Source of the DNA: an uncultured Roseburia sp.
GTDB lineage: Bacteria; Bacillota; Clostridia; Lachnospirales; Lachnospiraceae
Assembly: GCA_947383215.1 (NCBI GenBank)
Contig: CANDCP010000001.1
Coordinates: forward strand, 62,001 to 126,000
Length of the DNA stretch: 64,000 nt
Direction of reading: 5' to 3'
The notes under the pieces are model-generated. The model was not told where the DNA came from, did no database searches, and worked only from the letters and a program-made list of their open reading frames with translations. Positions within the stretch are counted from its first letter, which is position 1. Each line of letters starts with the position of its first letter. Position numbers and translations under genes: made by a program. Positions 36,698 through 44,262 of the stretch are shown here, in pieces.

Positions 36698-36862
36698 CGT
36701 TGACAGCCCAATGCAAACCCACGCAATTTATAGGCGCAAAAGCCCGCAAAAAGGCGCGTTGCGACTTACAGGCGAAACGGCTATATTTGAACTCGGCGCG
36801 TCCTTCGTTGTGCTTAGCTGTATAGGTTCAATTTCTATGCAAATACACACCTGTTTTTCTCC
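36698..36862. other. intergenic block between MATE gene and PIN gene
   Basis: This gap of 165 nt is relatively GC-rich at its left end and has no hairpin with a T run. A plus-strand open frame (36711-36911) crosses into the PIN gene but has no ribosome binding site. It marks the change to more AT-rich sequence. Confidence 0.3.
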
Positions 36863-37369
36863 CTATTTCTTTCTACGTCGTGGTATTGTATTCGTTATCG
36901 CAGGCTCATAACTCTTTAAACCTTGATCCGCAGTCAATATTTCAACTTGATATCCTGCATCCGAATAGTATTTTGCTACATTTTTTATTGTTATATCACC
37001 AATTGATAATTTTTGTACAGCTAAGTCCGGCCATTCATTTGCCAATTCAACTAAACTTTCCTCATTCCAAAGTTCTGACTGAGCTGTAAATGCTGCCCAT
37101 GGTTCTTCTTCATTGGCTACTTTTTTTATTATAACCGCTAAATCTTGTGCAATCGCATATATCTCCCCTCTAGCTTGAGCAATATGATTTCCAGTCTCTA
37201 TTAATGTAGCCATTGGCAATACCAGTATTGTTTTGCCATTAATTTCCTCTGTTATTTTACTTGATACACGTTCATAATTCCACTTGTCATTAATCGGCCC
37301 CGCATCATCCATGTAAGGAACTTTTAAATAAACACATAATATGTTTGTATCAATAATAAGTACCTTCAC
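36863..37369 (-). CDS. PIN-domain nuclease-like protein
   Basis: A 168-residue protein with the acidic tetrad of PIN nucleases in order: Asp in IIDTNIL, Glu in LIETGNH, Asp in SIGDITIK and Asp in ILTADQGL. It starts at GTG, 2 nt after the stop of the ATPase gene, with AAGGAGGG placed 9 nt upstream inside the ATPase 3' end; co-translation is very likely. There is no antitoxin-like gene. Predicted to be a metal-dependent RNase or DNase working with the ATPase. The gene is AT-rich. Confidence 0.75.
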   Translation of the reverse strand: MKVLIIDTNILCVYLKVPYMDDAGPINDKWNYERVSSKITEEINGKTILVLPMATLIETGNHIAQARGEIYAIAQDLAVIIKKVANEEEPWAAFTAQSELWNEESLVELANEWPDLAVQKLSIGDITIKNVAKYYSDAGYQVEILTADQGLKSYEPAITNTIPRRRKK

Positions 37370-37371
37370 GC

Positions 37372-38583
37372 CTATCCCTCCTTAGCAAGTGCACTCTCGA
37401 TTTTCCCATTACTAGTTAAATCACCAATATTCCCTGATGCAATCAGTTTAGGCAATTCATCAATTTCTTCCAATAATGTTAATTCACTTTCTCCAGCGTG
37501 CGTTCGATGAGCTACCGTAATAAATGGTATCATTGTCGTCCCAGCCTCATTTAGTAATGCGGGATTATGTGTTGTGATAATAACATCAATGTTTCTTTCT
37601 GCACCTAAATCTTTTAACATTTCTAATAATATCTGCGATCTGGAAGGGTGTAAACCATTGTCCACTTCTTCAATTACAACTAGCTTATTCATTTTTGTTG
37701 TCAACATGGTTACAACAATTGCAAGGAATCGTAAAGTTCCATCCGACATACCTCGCGCATCTACAATGTTCTCTCCATTGTTCCCCCAAGACTCTTTACA
37801 GTATAGCATTGCGTCAGTATTAAACTTACCAACACTTTCCACCCATATTTCTTTAATGTCCTTTTCAGGAATATCTTTCAGATATAAAGTCAATTTGCCC
37901 TCTATCTTCTTTTGTTGTGCCTCATCCATAGCAGCCAATACACCTGCAATATTTGATGCATCCGGAAGTAATTTATCAGAAATTGTAGAATAATCTCTCA
38001 TATGGTTCGGAATTGGATTAAGTACAAAAATTCCACTCAGTTCTTCCAAAATACGTATAACAACACCTATCGTTTCTTTTTTACGTAACTGTAAGTTTTT
38101 TGCTTGATATAAAATTGCTGTATTTCTATTTAAATCAAAATTCTGTCCTTTTCCTTGATTTCCTGTTGCAAAATATGTCGGAATATTTAACAAATGAGAG
38201 TCTTTTATATTTGTATAAAACATTCTTTTCGTATTTTGCATCAACTTTTCTTCCGTAATTAACGCTTTTGCTTTATCGACTTCAACAGTAATAGAATAAC
38301 TATAGTCCTGACCATCATATTCAATCTCTGTTTCAATTTTGAATTGATTTGTCCCTTGCCTACAAACCCAATCTACCCCTCCACGAATTGGAGAAATATT
38401 CTGATCTCCTTTAATTGATTGATAAACTTCTAGTCCTGATGCAATTCTGCTTAAAAAAACAAGAGCATCTAACGCATTAGATTTGCCACTAGAATTCGTA
38501 CCTATAATGATAGTAAGCGGATCAATATATAATATACTATCATTATAGCTTTTCCAATTAACAAGCCGTAAACTTTTGATCAT
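37372..38583 (-). CDS. AAA ATPase of the ABC/OLD-like class, partner of the PIN protein
   Basis: A 403-residue ATPase. ATG 38583 is chosen for the GGAGG 8 nt upstream. It has an N-terminal strand (KSLRLVNWKSYND), Walker A GTNSSGKSNAL, a signature-like SDGTLRFLAI, Walker B VVIEEVDNGLHPSR and the switch His in ITTHNPALL. It matches the AAA_21 type used in OLD, Septu, PARIS and RloA-like phage defence systems. No TOPRIM or HNH domain is attached; the PIN gene probably supplies the nuclease. It is AT-rich relative to the flanks. Confidence 0.85.
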   Translation of the reverse strand: MIKSLRLVNWKSYNDSILYIDPLTIIIGTNSSGKSNALDALVFLSRIASGLEVYQSIKGDQNISPIRGGVDWVCRQGTNQFKIETEIEYDGQDYSYSITVEVDKAKALITEEKLMQNTKRMFYTNIKDSHLLNIPTYFATGNQGKGQNFDLNRNTAILYQAKNLQLRKKETIGVVIRILEELSGIFVLNPIPNHMRDYSTISDKLLPDASNIAGVLAAMDEAQQKKIEGKLTLYLKDIPEKDIKEIWVESVGKFNTDAMLYCKESWGNNGENIVDARGMSDGTLRFLAIVVTMLTTKMNKLVVIEEVDNGLHPSRSQILLEMLKDLGAERNIDVIITTHNPALLNEAGTTMIPFITVAHRTHAGESELTLLEEIDELPKLIASGNIGDLTSNGKIESALAKEG

Positions 38584-39139
38584 TGTCATTTCCTCCATAT
38601 CTCTTATTTTAATGCCTAATAATACATCTTAGGTCTATTCCCATTTACATTAGTATTCTAAATTCTTAATACAAAACATACTATCAAAATATCATTTTCA
38701 CGATATATTACTCTGGCAACATAATTCAGATTGACTTCAAATATATTCCACCAAATATAAATACAGCAGACAACTGGAAAGACTGTCCGCCATATAAAAT
38801 AATCTGTAATAAACTTTTCATCACTCGAACTCGGCAAATTCAGTTTATCTCATAATCTATTTTGTTTAATTTCATATATCTAATCGCCAAGTTTATACTT
38901 CAATTATGTACTATATTTAGGCTTACTGATTTTCTGTTACCAAAATGTTGCCATAAACAAATTATAACTATAAATGCCCAAAAGATCAATATACTAATAT
39001 TTAAGAAATCCAAAAGTTAATTAACGCTAAAAGTCATTTACAGGCTAAATCAATCAAATCTTTGAGTTGGTAATTGATATTTTTCTGTTTTATGCTCTAC
39101 CCAATTCAAATACACATTATATACATATGATAGGTAATC
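38584..39139. other. AT-rich gap with no supported gene
   Basis: This stretch of 556 nt is strongly AT-rich, with stops in all frames. It should hold the ATPase promoter; TTGATA near 38680 on the minus strand is a weak candidate. It adjoins a decayed kinase gene, so it may be degraded former coding sequence. Confidence 0.4.
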
Positions 39140-39409
39140 TTATGGACTACCTGCCATATAAAACAAATCCCCTCCTATTAACATTCTACGACCAAACTTC
39201 TGAAAAGAACGCTCTTTCACTCGTTGCAATCTAATATCCCGTGGAACATCAAGCAATATGACATACTGAAAAAATGAATATAACCCTTCCCCATAATCTC
39301 TTATAACAGAAGCAAGAATAAAGTTTTGATGTGTTCGCATCTCACAAAACAAACGTTCTGCTGCATCTCCACAAACTCAATCTAAATAACTATTCAATTC
39401 AAAGACACT
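39140..39409 (-). pseudogene. remnant of an AAA-family kinase-like gene
   Basis: Only a C-terminal piece survives. Translation gives VILLDVPRDIRLQRVKERS followed by QKFGRRMLIGGDL, the lid and substrate region of small P-loop kinase-like ATPases. An in-frame TGA (39377-39379) interrupts LNSYLD and VCGDAAERLF. The N-terminal P-loop half is absent, and the end after GGDL is lost to unrelated residues and a stop. Confidence 0.6.
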
Positions 39410-39454
39410 TCTTCTGAGTCCTCCTCAACGGCGCCTCATTTAATCGAAACTTAC

Positions 39455-39483
39455 TTGAATTGCACATGTATCTATGCTATATT
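39455..39483 (+). promoter_or_regulatory. promoter of the Cys/His repeat protein
   Basis: TTGAAT (39455-39460) and TATATT (39478-39483) are separated by 17 nt, about 45 bp before the ATG. Confidence 0.65.
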
Positions 39484-39527
39484 GAAAACAATAGAACCAA
39501 AAAATACGTAGAATGGAGGAAATAATA

Positions 39528-40124
39528 ATGAAAAGAAACGTTATGAAAACAGTTCTCATTTTAGTCACTGCAGTTACTGTTGCGCTGAATTCTACAGCAG
39601 CTTTGGCTCATGGGCACGGTCATGAAGGCGGGGCGCATCACAATAATTCTCAGGTATATGGTCCTTGCAGTGAAATTGGCTGCAATGAGATCGGGCAGCA
39701 TACGCATGGGGAAAATTGTTATAACGGCCATTCCGGTTCTTGTGTGACTTATAGCCAGTGTACTGTATCAAATTGCAAAAAAAACGGAACGCACGGCCAC
39801 AATGGAGCGTATTATTGCGGACATTTCAACGGAAAAAATGTATACAGTCAATGTACTGTGTCCGGATGCACTAAGACGAAAAAACATAAGCACAACGGAA
39901 AACATTATTATGGACATTCCAGTATCTGCAAAACATACAGCCAATGTACCGTGTCCGGATGCACTAAGGCGAAAAAACATAAGCACAGTGAAAAATATTA
40001 TTATGGACATTTCAACGGCAAAAAAGTATACAGCCAGTGTACGGTTCCGGGATGCAAAAAAGCGAAAAAGCATAGGCACCATGGAAAATATTATTATGGA
40101 CATTCAAACATAAAGGCATACTAA
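39528..40124 (+). CDS. secreted protein of five exact 31-residue Cys/His repeats
   Basis: A 198-residue protein. ATG 39528 is chosen because GGAGG precedes it. Signal peptide at 1-27 (cleavage after ALA), then a His-rich stretch (HGHGHEGGAHHNN). From residue 44 to the last residue come five repeats of exactly 31 residues, starting at 44, 75, 106, 137 and 168. The consensus is YSQCTVSGC then K-rich, HxH, YYxGH. Conserved Cys4, Cys9, His15, His17 and His25 could form a zinc or other metal site per repeat. Repeats 2 and 4 share an HFNGK end, so the array may have grown by 62-residue steps. No named family is recognised. It has its own promoter and terminator. Confidence 0.8.
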   Translation: MKRNVMKTVLILVTAVTVALNSTAALAHGHGHEGGAHHNNSQVYGPCSEIGCNEIGQHTHGENCYNGHSGSCVTYSQCTVSNCKKNGTHGHNGAYYCGHFNGKNVYSQCTVSGCTKTKKHKHNGKHYYGHSSICKTYSQCTVSGCTKAKKHKHSEKYYYGHFNGKKVYSQCTVPGCKKAKKHRHHGKYYYGHSNIKAY

Positions 40125-40205
40125 TTTAACTGGACAAAATCAAAAAAAGCTATAAATCGGCGCGCTGCCCGTCAAGCAGACAACCGAAAAAACAAAAATT
40201 TTTTC

Positions 40206-40233
40206 TACCCGGTGTTATGCCGGGTATTTTTTT
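40206..40233 (+). terminator. rho-independent terminator of the repeat protein gene
   Basis: TACCCGG and CCGGGTA form a 7-bp stem with a 7-nt loop, followed by TTTTTTTA. It lies about 80 nt past the stop codon. Confidence 0.85.
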
Positions 40234-40431
40234 ATCAAAGAATTTTCACACTCTGAAAAACGAATGCATCAACCTATCCGAGTTTCAAACAGAAGAAGCT
40301 TTATACCAGCAGCGTAAAAATTCTCGATTACAATAGAGCCAGATCCGCCCTTGAGGTATTTAAAAAATTATATTTTTCCTGTCACACGGCGGCCTTTCCG
40401 TTGTCTAATGAAATATAGGAGGTAAACGGCC
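40234..40431. other. gap before the sigma factor, with a possible coding fragment
   Basis: A plus-strand frame ending at TAG 40336 reads ECINLSEFQTEEALYQQRK, which looks protein-like but has no start or ribosome binding site and may be a fragment. Nothing else was seen except the AGGAGG of the sigma factor gene. Confidence 0.25.
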
Positions 40432-41277
40432 ATGAAAAAAATAACGGACGAAGAACTATTGGATTTAATTGAAAAAGCGACTGCCGGAGATAAAAAGTCT
40501 CTGGAAACCGTCATTCTTGGCGTACAGGATCTAGTGTTTAACCTTTCCCTGCGTATGCTCGGCACTTTCCCTGATGCAGAAGACGCCACGCAGGATATCC
40601 TGTTAAAGATCATGACGCACCTGTCCTCTTTTAAGGGGGAAAGCGCATTTTCCACCTGGGTATTTCGCATTGCGACGAACCATCTGAAAAATTACCAGAA
40701 GCATATGTTCGCAAAATTCCCCCTTAGTTTCGAATTCTATGGGGATGATATTAAAAACGGAAACATCGACGATGTCCCCGATCTCACGCAGAATGTGGAG
40801 AAAACTATTCTGGCAGAAGAACTGAAACTGTCCTGCACGAACGTCATACTTCAGTGTCTTGATACGGAAAGCAGATGTATCTTTATCTTAGGGACGATGT
40901 TCAAGGTAGATAGCAGGATTGCGGGCGACATTCTGGGCGTCACCCCGGAAGCTTACCGGCAGAGGCTTTCCAGAATCCGTGCAAAAATGGCGGATTTCTT
41001 AAAGGAATACTGCGGCGAGTATGGAAACGGAACGTGCCGCTGCGCGGACAGGGTCAATTATGCCATCAAAAATCACAGGATCAGTCCTGCGCAGCTGTAT
41101 TTCACTTCTGCCATCCCCCAAAGCACCGTGCTCGAAGTAAAAGAGGCTATGGAAAACATTGATGATCTTTCACAGGAATTTGCTTTTTGCAAAACCTATC
41201 AGTCGCCGGAAAGCCTGAAAGAATTTATCCAAAAATTCTTAGACGGAACCTCCTGTTCCGTTGTCATGAATGCGTAG
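40432..41277 (+). CDS. ECF-type sigma-70 factor with C-terminal extension
   Basis: A 281-residue protein. Sigma region 2 (DAEDATQDILLKIM and STWVFRIATNHLKN, with the -10 recognition helix) and region 4 (AGDILGVTPEAYRQRLSRIRAKM) cover residues 1-190. About 85 further residues follow, opening with a CRC motif, and have no recognised domain; ordinary ECF factors stop after region 4. No anti-sigma gene is adjacent, so the extension may be regulatory. AGGAGG lies 9 nt before the ATG. Confidence 0.85.
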   Translation: MKKITDEELLDLIEKATAGDKKSLETVILGVQDLVFNLSLRMLGTFPDAEDATQDILLKIMTHLSSFKGESAFSTWVFRIATNHLKNYQKHMFAKFPLSFEFYGDDIKNGNIDDVPDLTQNVEKTILAEELKLSCTNVILQCLDTESRCIFILGTMFKVDSRIAGDILGVTPEAYRQRLSRIRAKMADFLKEYCGEYGNGTCRCADRVNYAIKNHRISPAQLYFTSAIPQSTVLEVKEAMENIDDLSQEFAFCKTYQSPESLKEFIQKFLDGTSCSVVMNA

Positions 41278-41375
41278 GAGGAAGGCAAATGCGAAGCATT
41301 TCTGGAATGCCTTCCGACGAAATGGCAGGTGACGCAAAGCGGCGCGTGCCGCTACCAATTAGGAGGAACGAAAAA

Positions 41376-42059
41376 ATGAATACACAGCTTATTATGAATT
41401 ACCTTTCGGATTTACGAGAGAACAATAACCGGGAGTGGTACCATGAACATAAAGCAGAAAACAAAGCGGCAAACACAGAATTTGAAGCATTGATCGGGGC
41501 GCTGATCCTTCGGATCGGTGAATTTGATTGCAGCGTGCTGCATCATGAACCGAAAAGCCTTACCTTTAAGCTGGCGAGGGATACCAGATTCAGCCACGAT
41601 AAGTCGCCTTATAATCCGGCGTTCCGTGCCCATATTTCTTCAAAGGGAAAGCTGCCGGTTCCCGTCGGCTATTATCTTATGATAAAACCCGGCGGACAGT
41701 CCTTTTTAGGCAGCGGCCTGTTTGCAGATATGTTCAAAGACGCAACGGCAATGGTTCGGGACTATATTGTCGAAAACGGCAGAGAATTTGAAAATATCAT
41801 CCATGATCCGGAATTTGAGAAATATTTTTCGGTACAAGGATCGGCGCTTAAAAATGTCCCTGCCGGATATGATAAGGAACACCCGCAGGCAGAATACTTA
41901 AAATTTAAGAGCTGGTATCTGGAATATCCGCTCAAAGATGAAGAACTGCAGGACGCCGAACCATTTCTCACAAAGGCAACTGAACTTTTCCGCATTATGA
42001 AGCCGCTTAACGATTACCTGAATAAGGCCCTTGCAGGTTTTCAGATGCCCGCAAGGTGA
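41376..42059 (+). CDS. DUF2461 (TIGR02453) family protein
   Basis: A 227-residue protein with the family features LRENNNREWYHEHK, FKLARDTRFSHDKSPYNP and GGQSFLGSGLF. The biochemical function is not known to me. Two starts have good ribosome binding sites: ATG 41376 (AGGAGG) matches the family N-terminus; ATG 41289 (GGAGG) would add 29 residues that do not look family-like. A hairpin (GGAAGGCA / TGCCTTCC, 41279-41314) covers the upstream start. It lies 98 nt after the sigma factor and is probably co-transcribed. Confidence 0.85.
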   Translation: MNTQLIMNYLSDLRENNNREWYHEHKAENKAANTEFEALIGALILRIGEFDCSVLHHEPKSLTFKLARDTRFSHDKSPYNPAFRAHISSKGKLPVPVGYYLMIKPGGQSFLGSGLFADMFKDATAMVRDYIVENGREFENIIHDPEFEKYFSVQGSALKNVPAGYDKEHPQAEYLKFKSWYLEYPLKDEELQDAEPFLTKATELFRIMKPLNDYLNKALAGFQMPAR

Positions 42060-42064
42060 TAAAG

Positions 42065-42124
42065 CATAGTTCTAAGGTTATCACAAATAAATGCAAGCAC
42101 TTTTTGTGATAACTACGAACTATG
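42065..42124. repeat. 60-bp two-part imperfect palindrome
   Basis: Outer arms CATAGTTC / GAACTATG (42065-42072, 42117-42124) and inner arms GTTATCACAAA / TTTGTGATAAC (42077-42087, 42103-42113) are separated by short asymmetric bulges and a 15-nt loop. No T run follows. It could be a MITE-like element, an element end or a structured 3' UTR. Confidence 0.6.
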
Positions 42125-42159
42125 TACAAATTATTTTATATTTACTTCGTAAGTGCGGT

Positions 42160-42237
42160 ATGGATTATATGACAACCAAAGAAGCCGCCCTCATGTATCT
42201 TTTCGGGTTTGACACTGTTGTCTATGCTCAACTTTAA
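42160..42237 (+). pseudogene. possible N-terminal remnant of a helix-turn-helix protein
   Basis: The 25-codon frame MDYMTTKEAALMYLFG and so on opens like excisionase/MerR-type HTH proteins (MDYxTTKEAAEKW) but loses similarity after nine residues and stops. There is no clear ribosome binding site. Confidence 0.3.
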
Positions 42238-42346
42238 TCATTACCAAACGATTGAAACGGATTATTTAACGCCAAATCCAGCATTCCTTCATCACGAATA
42301 CCGCTATCGAAATTCAGCCCGCCATCTCAAAAACCAGACTGCGGTA

Positions 42347-43222
42347 TCAGGCGCAATCACACTGCTTGAGAACCGGAAAATCCTCCCGTCCGCCGATGAC
42401 GACTTCCCCTTCGGCATTCTCATCATCCATGATAACCTCCCCCACTTCCGGCGCGAAGATTTTTCCGGACAATGGATTCTTAATGCTGGCAACCCTGGTT
42501 GTGACGGTTGCCTCCACCTGGGATTTCTCAAAAGCAAGATCCGTATCTATCATTTCACAGTTAATCAATTTCAGATTTTTACAGTAGCATAACGGCTGCG
42601 TGCCGATAATCTTACAGTTTTCCAGCGTAAGCCCCTCGGAATACCATGCCAGGTACTCTCCGTTCACAACGCTGTTTTTTACCGTTACATTCTCGGAATG
42701 CCAAAACGCATCCTTTGTGTCAAAGGCGCAGTCCTCAAACACGGCGTTACGGATATACTGAAAAGAATATTTACCTGTAAACCGCACGTCCTCAAAACGC
42801 AGGTTTTCGGAACGCATCATAAAATACTCGCTCTGCGCCGTACTGCGGCGCATTTCAATATTTCTGACCGACCAGCCAAACTCTGGGGAGACGATATCAC
42901 AGTTCTCAATGATAACGTTACTGCACTCCCGAAGCGCCTTAATCCCATGCATCTTCGTACCTGTGATTTTAATGCGGTCGGAATACCAAATCGCCGCCCT
43001 GCAATGTTCTGTCATCTTTGAATCCCTGATTGTCAGTCCGTGGTCGTGCCAGAACGGATAGCGCAGATTAAAAAAGCATTGTTCCGTTTCTATTTCCCGT
43101 CCTTCCTTAAACGCGCTCTCCCCGTCGGCAGGGCCGTCAAAGAAACAGTTTCTGACCGTCACACCATTGCACCCGTAAAGCGCTCTTTCCATGTCAAACG
43201 TCTGATTTTCAATCACTTTCAT
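42347..43222 (-). CDS. DUF3737 family right-handed beta-helix protein
   Basis: A 291-residue protein built of short repeats such as VTVRNCFFDG, NVIIENCDIV and LTLENCKIIG, each ending in N-C or D-C, the pattern of a right-handed parallel beta-helix. The opening MKVIENQTFDMERALYG fits DUF3737. There is no signal peptide. The function is unknown; the fold is shared with pectate lyases, but no catalytic residues can be assigned. Its ATG overlaps the stop of a 32-codon upstream gene (ATGA). Confidence 0.85.
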   Translation of the reverse strand: MKVIENQTFDMERALYGCNGVTVRNCFFDGPADGESAFKEGREIETEQCFFNLRYPFWHDHGLTIRDSKMTEHCRAAIWYSDRIKITGTKMHGIKALRECSNVIIENCDIVSPEFGWSVRNIEMRRSTAQSEYFMMRSENLRFEDVRFTGKYSFQYIRNAVFEDCAFDTKDAFWHSENVTVKNSVVNGEYLAWYSEGLTLENCKIIGTQPLCYCKNLKLINCEMIDTDLAFEKSQVEATVTTRVASIKNPLSGKIFAPEVGEVIMDDENAEGEVVIGGREDFPVLKQCDCA

Positions 43223-43317
43223 TTCACGTTACCCCCGTCCTTAAATGTTCTTTCGATTTCGTCCAATCCGGAAAAAAGATCATTCCCTCTACGTCTCTTA
43301 ATCTTTGGAATTATCAT
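43219..43317 (-). CDS. 32-residue small protein translationally coupled to the DUF3737 gene
   Basis: MIIPKIKRRRGNDLFSGLDE continues for 12 more residues. AGGGAG lies 9 nt before the ATG, and the TGA overlaps the downstream ATG as ATGA. The basic start and the LFSGLDEIERTF helix look protein-like. It may be a leader or coupling cistron, or the residue of a longer gene. Upstream, TGAATAG and CTATTCA (43362-43382) form a perfect 7-bp inverted repeat around seven A, possibly an operator. Confidence 0.5.
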   Translation of the reverse strand: MIIPKIKRRRGNDLFSGLDEIERTFKDGGNVK

Positions 43318-43438
43318 AAATCAGATCTCCCTGTATATCAAATACTTATAATCAATGCAAATGAATAGAAAAAAACTATTCACATTTTACTCCGCAATTA
43401 TGCTTTGCAGCCATGCTGAAATAAAAAGTTCCGGCGCG

Positions 43439-44206
43439 CTATCGCCATCCTAATGTACAGCTCATTTCATGCCACTCTTCACCGCCCCAGGTCGAATTCG
43501 CAATTCCGCGATCCGAAAAGCCGAACTTCTTATACATCTTCACTTTTGACTCCAGACAGGTGAGAACAACCTCTTTTCTGCCCTTCTCCCGCTCTCTTCG
43601 CAGATACTCAAACACAAGTTCTCTTCCAAGTCCCTGCCTCTGATACTCCGGCAATACATCCAGCCCCAGCAGCATGATATTTGTACCCTGCGGATTATGC
43701 AGTCTGACATCCGTAAAAAATTCATCCCTGAAACAATATTCATCCGTGGCAATCCCATTCAAAAATCCTGCTACTTTTCCCGTTTTCTTGTCCACTGCAA
43801 CTAAAAAATATTCCTGCGCTGCCTCGATTCTCTCTATCATACTCTTCTTTGAACATGCCTCATTCGGCGGAAAACAAATCTGTTCTATCTCAACCGCCTG
43901 CTTTATTTCGCTAAGTTCTATATTTCTAAATTCAAACTTCTCTAAAATATCTTTGTCAGACAAATTGTATTCCGCAAGCAATTGTCTCGCTTTTTCCTTC
44001 CCCTCTTCCGATAAATACACGCATTTATTCTTTCGGGGCTGAAACAGGAATCCCTTCTGCTCCATCTCATTTAAAGCGGCAAAATCATACCCCTTCCAAC
44101 TGCTTTCTAAATACCGGCAATACTCATTATCCTCCTGAAATCTTGTAAGATATATGAGCATAAGTGATAATTCTTCAATTGCCTGTTCTCTTGTTTTCTT
44201 CTTCAT
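43439..44206 (-). CDS. GNAT acetyltransferase with N-terminal DUF6429-like domain
   Basis: A 255-residue protein. Residues 1-80 (EELSLMLIYLTRFQE, ESSWKGYDFAALNEM) resemble the small DUF6429 helical domain; residues 95-255 form a GNAT fold with the acetyl-CoA loop YQRQGLGREL. The acceptor substrate is unknown. AAAGGCGG lies 7 nt before the ATG. It starts 57 nt past the PLD-helicase gene in the same orientation and could be the tail of that operon. Confidence 0.82.
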   Translation of the reverse strand: MKKKTREQAIEELSLMLIYLTRFQEDNEYCRYLESSWKGYDFAALNEMEQKGFLFQPRKNKCVYLSEEGKEKARQLLAEYNLSDKDILEKFEFRNIELSEIKQAVEIEQICFPPNEACSKKSMIERIEAAQEYFLVAVDKKTGKVAGFLNGIATDEYCFRDEFFTDVRLHNPQGTNIMLLGLDVLPEYQRQGLGRELVFEYLRREREKGRKEVVLTCLESKVKMYKKFGFSDRGIANSTWGGEEWHEMSCTLGWR

Positions 44207-44262
44207 ATCTATACCGCCTTTCCCTTTTATAGTCTACCGGCCGCTCCGATTAAAACCTTCGC

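Noticed and set aside
36711..36911. Plus-strand 66-codon frame after the MATE gene
   Set aside because: There is no ribosome binding site, and it runs into the PIN gene on the other strand. Kept only as a gap note.
39768..40103. Minus-strand open frame of 111 codons
   Set aside because: It is the complement of the repeat protein gene; its repetitiveness comes from the plus-strand repeats and it has no ribosome binding site.
39730..40110. Tandem DNA repeats of about 93 bp as a CRISPR or satellite array
   Set aside because: The unit equals 31 codons of a secreted protein and contains no unique spacers.
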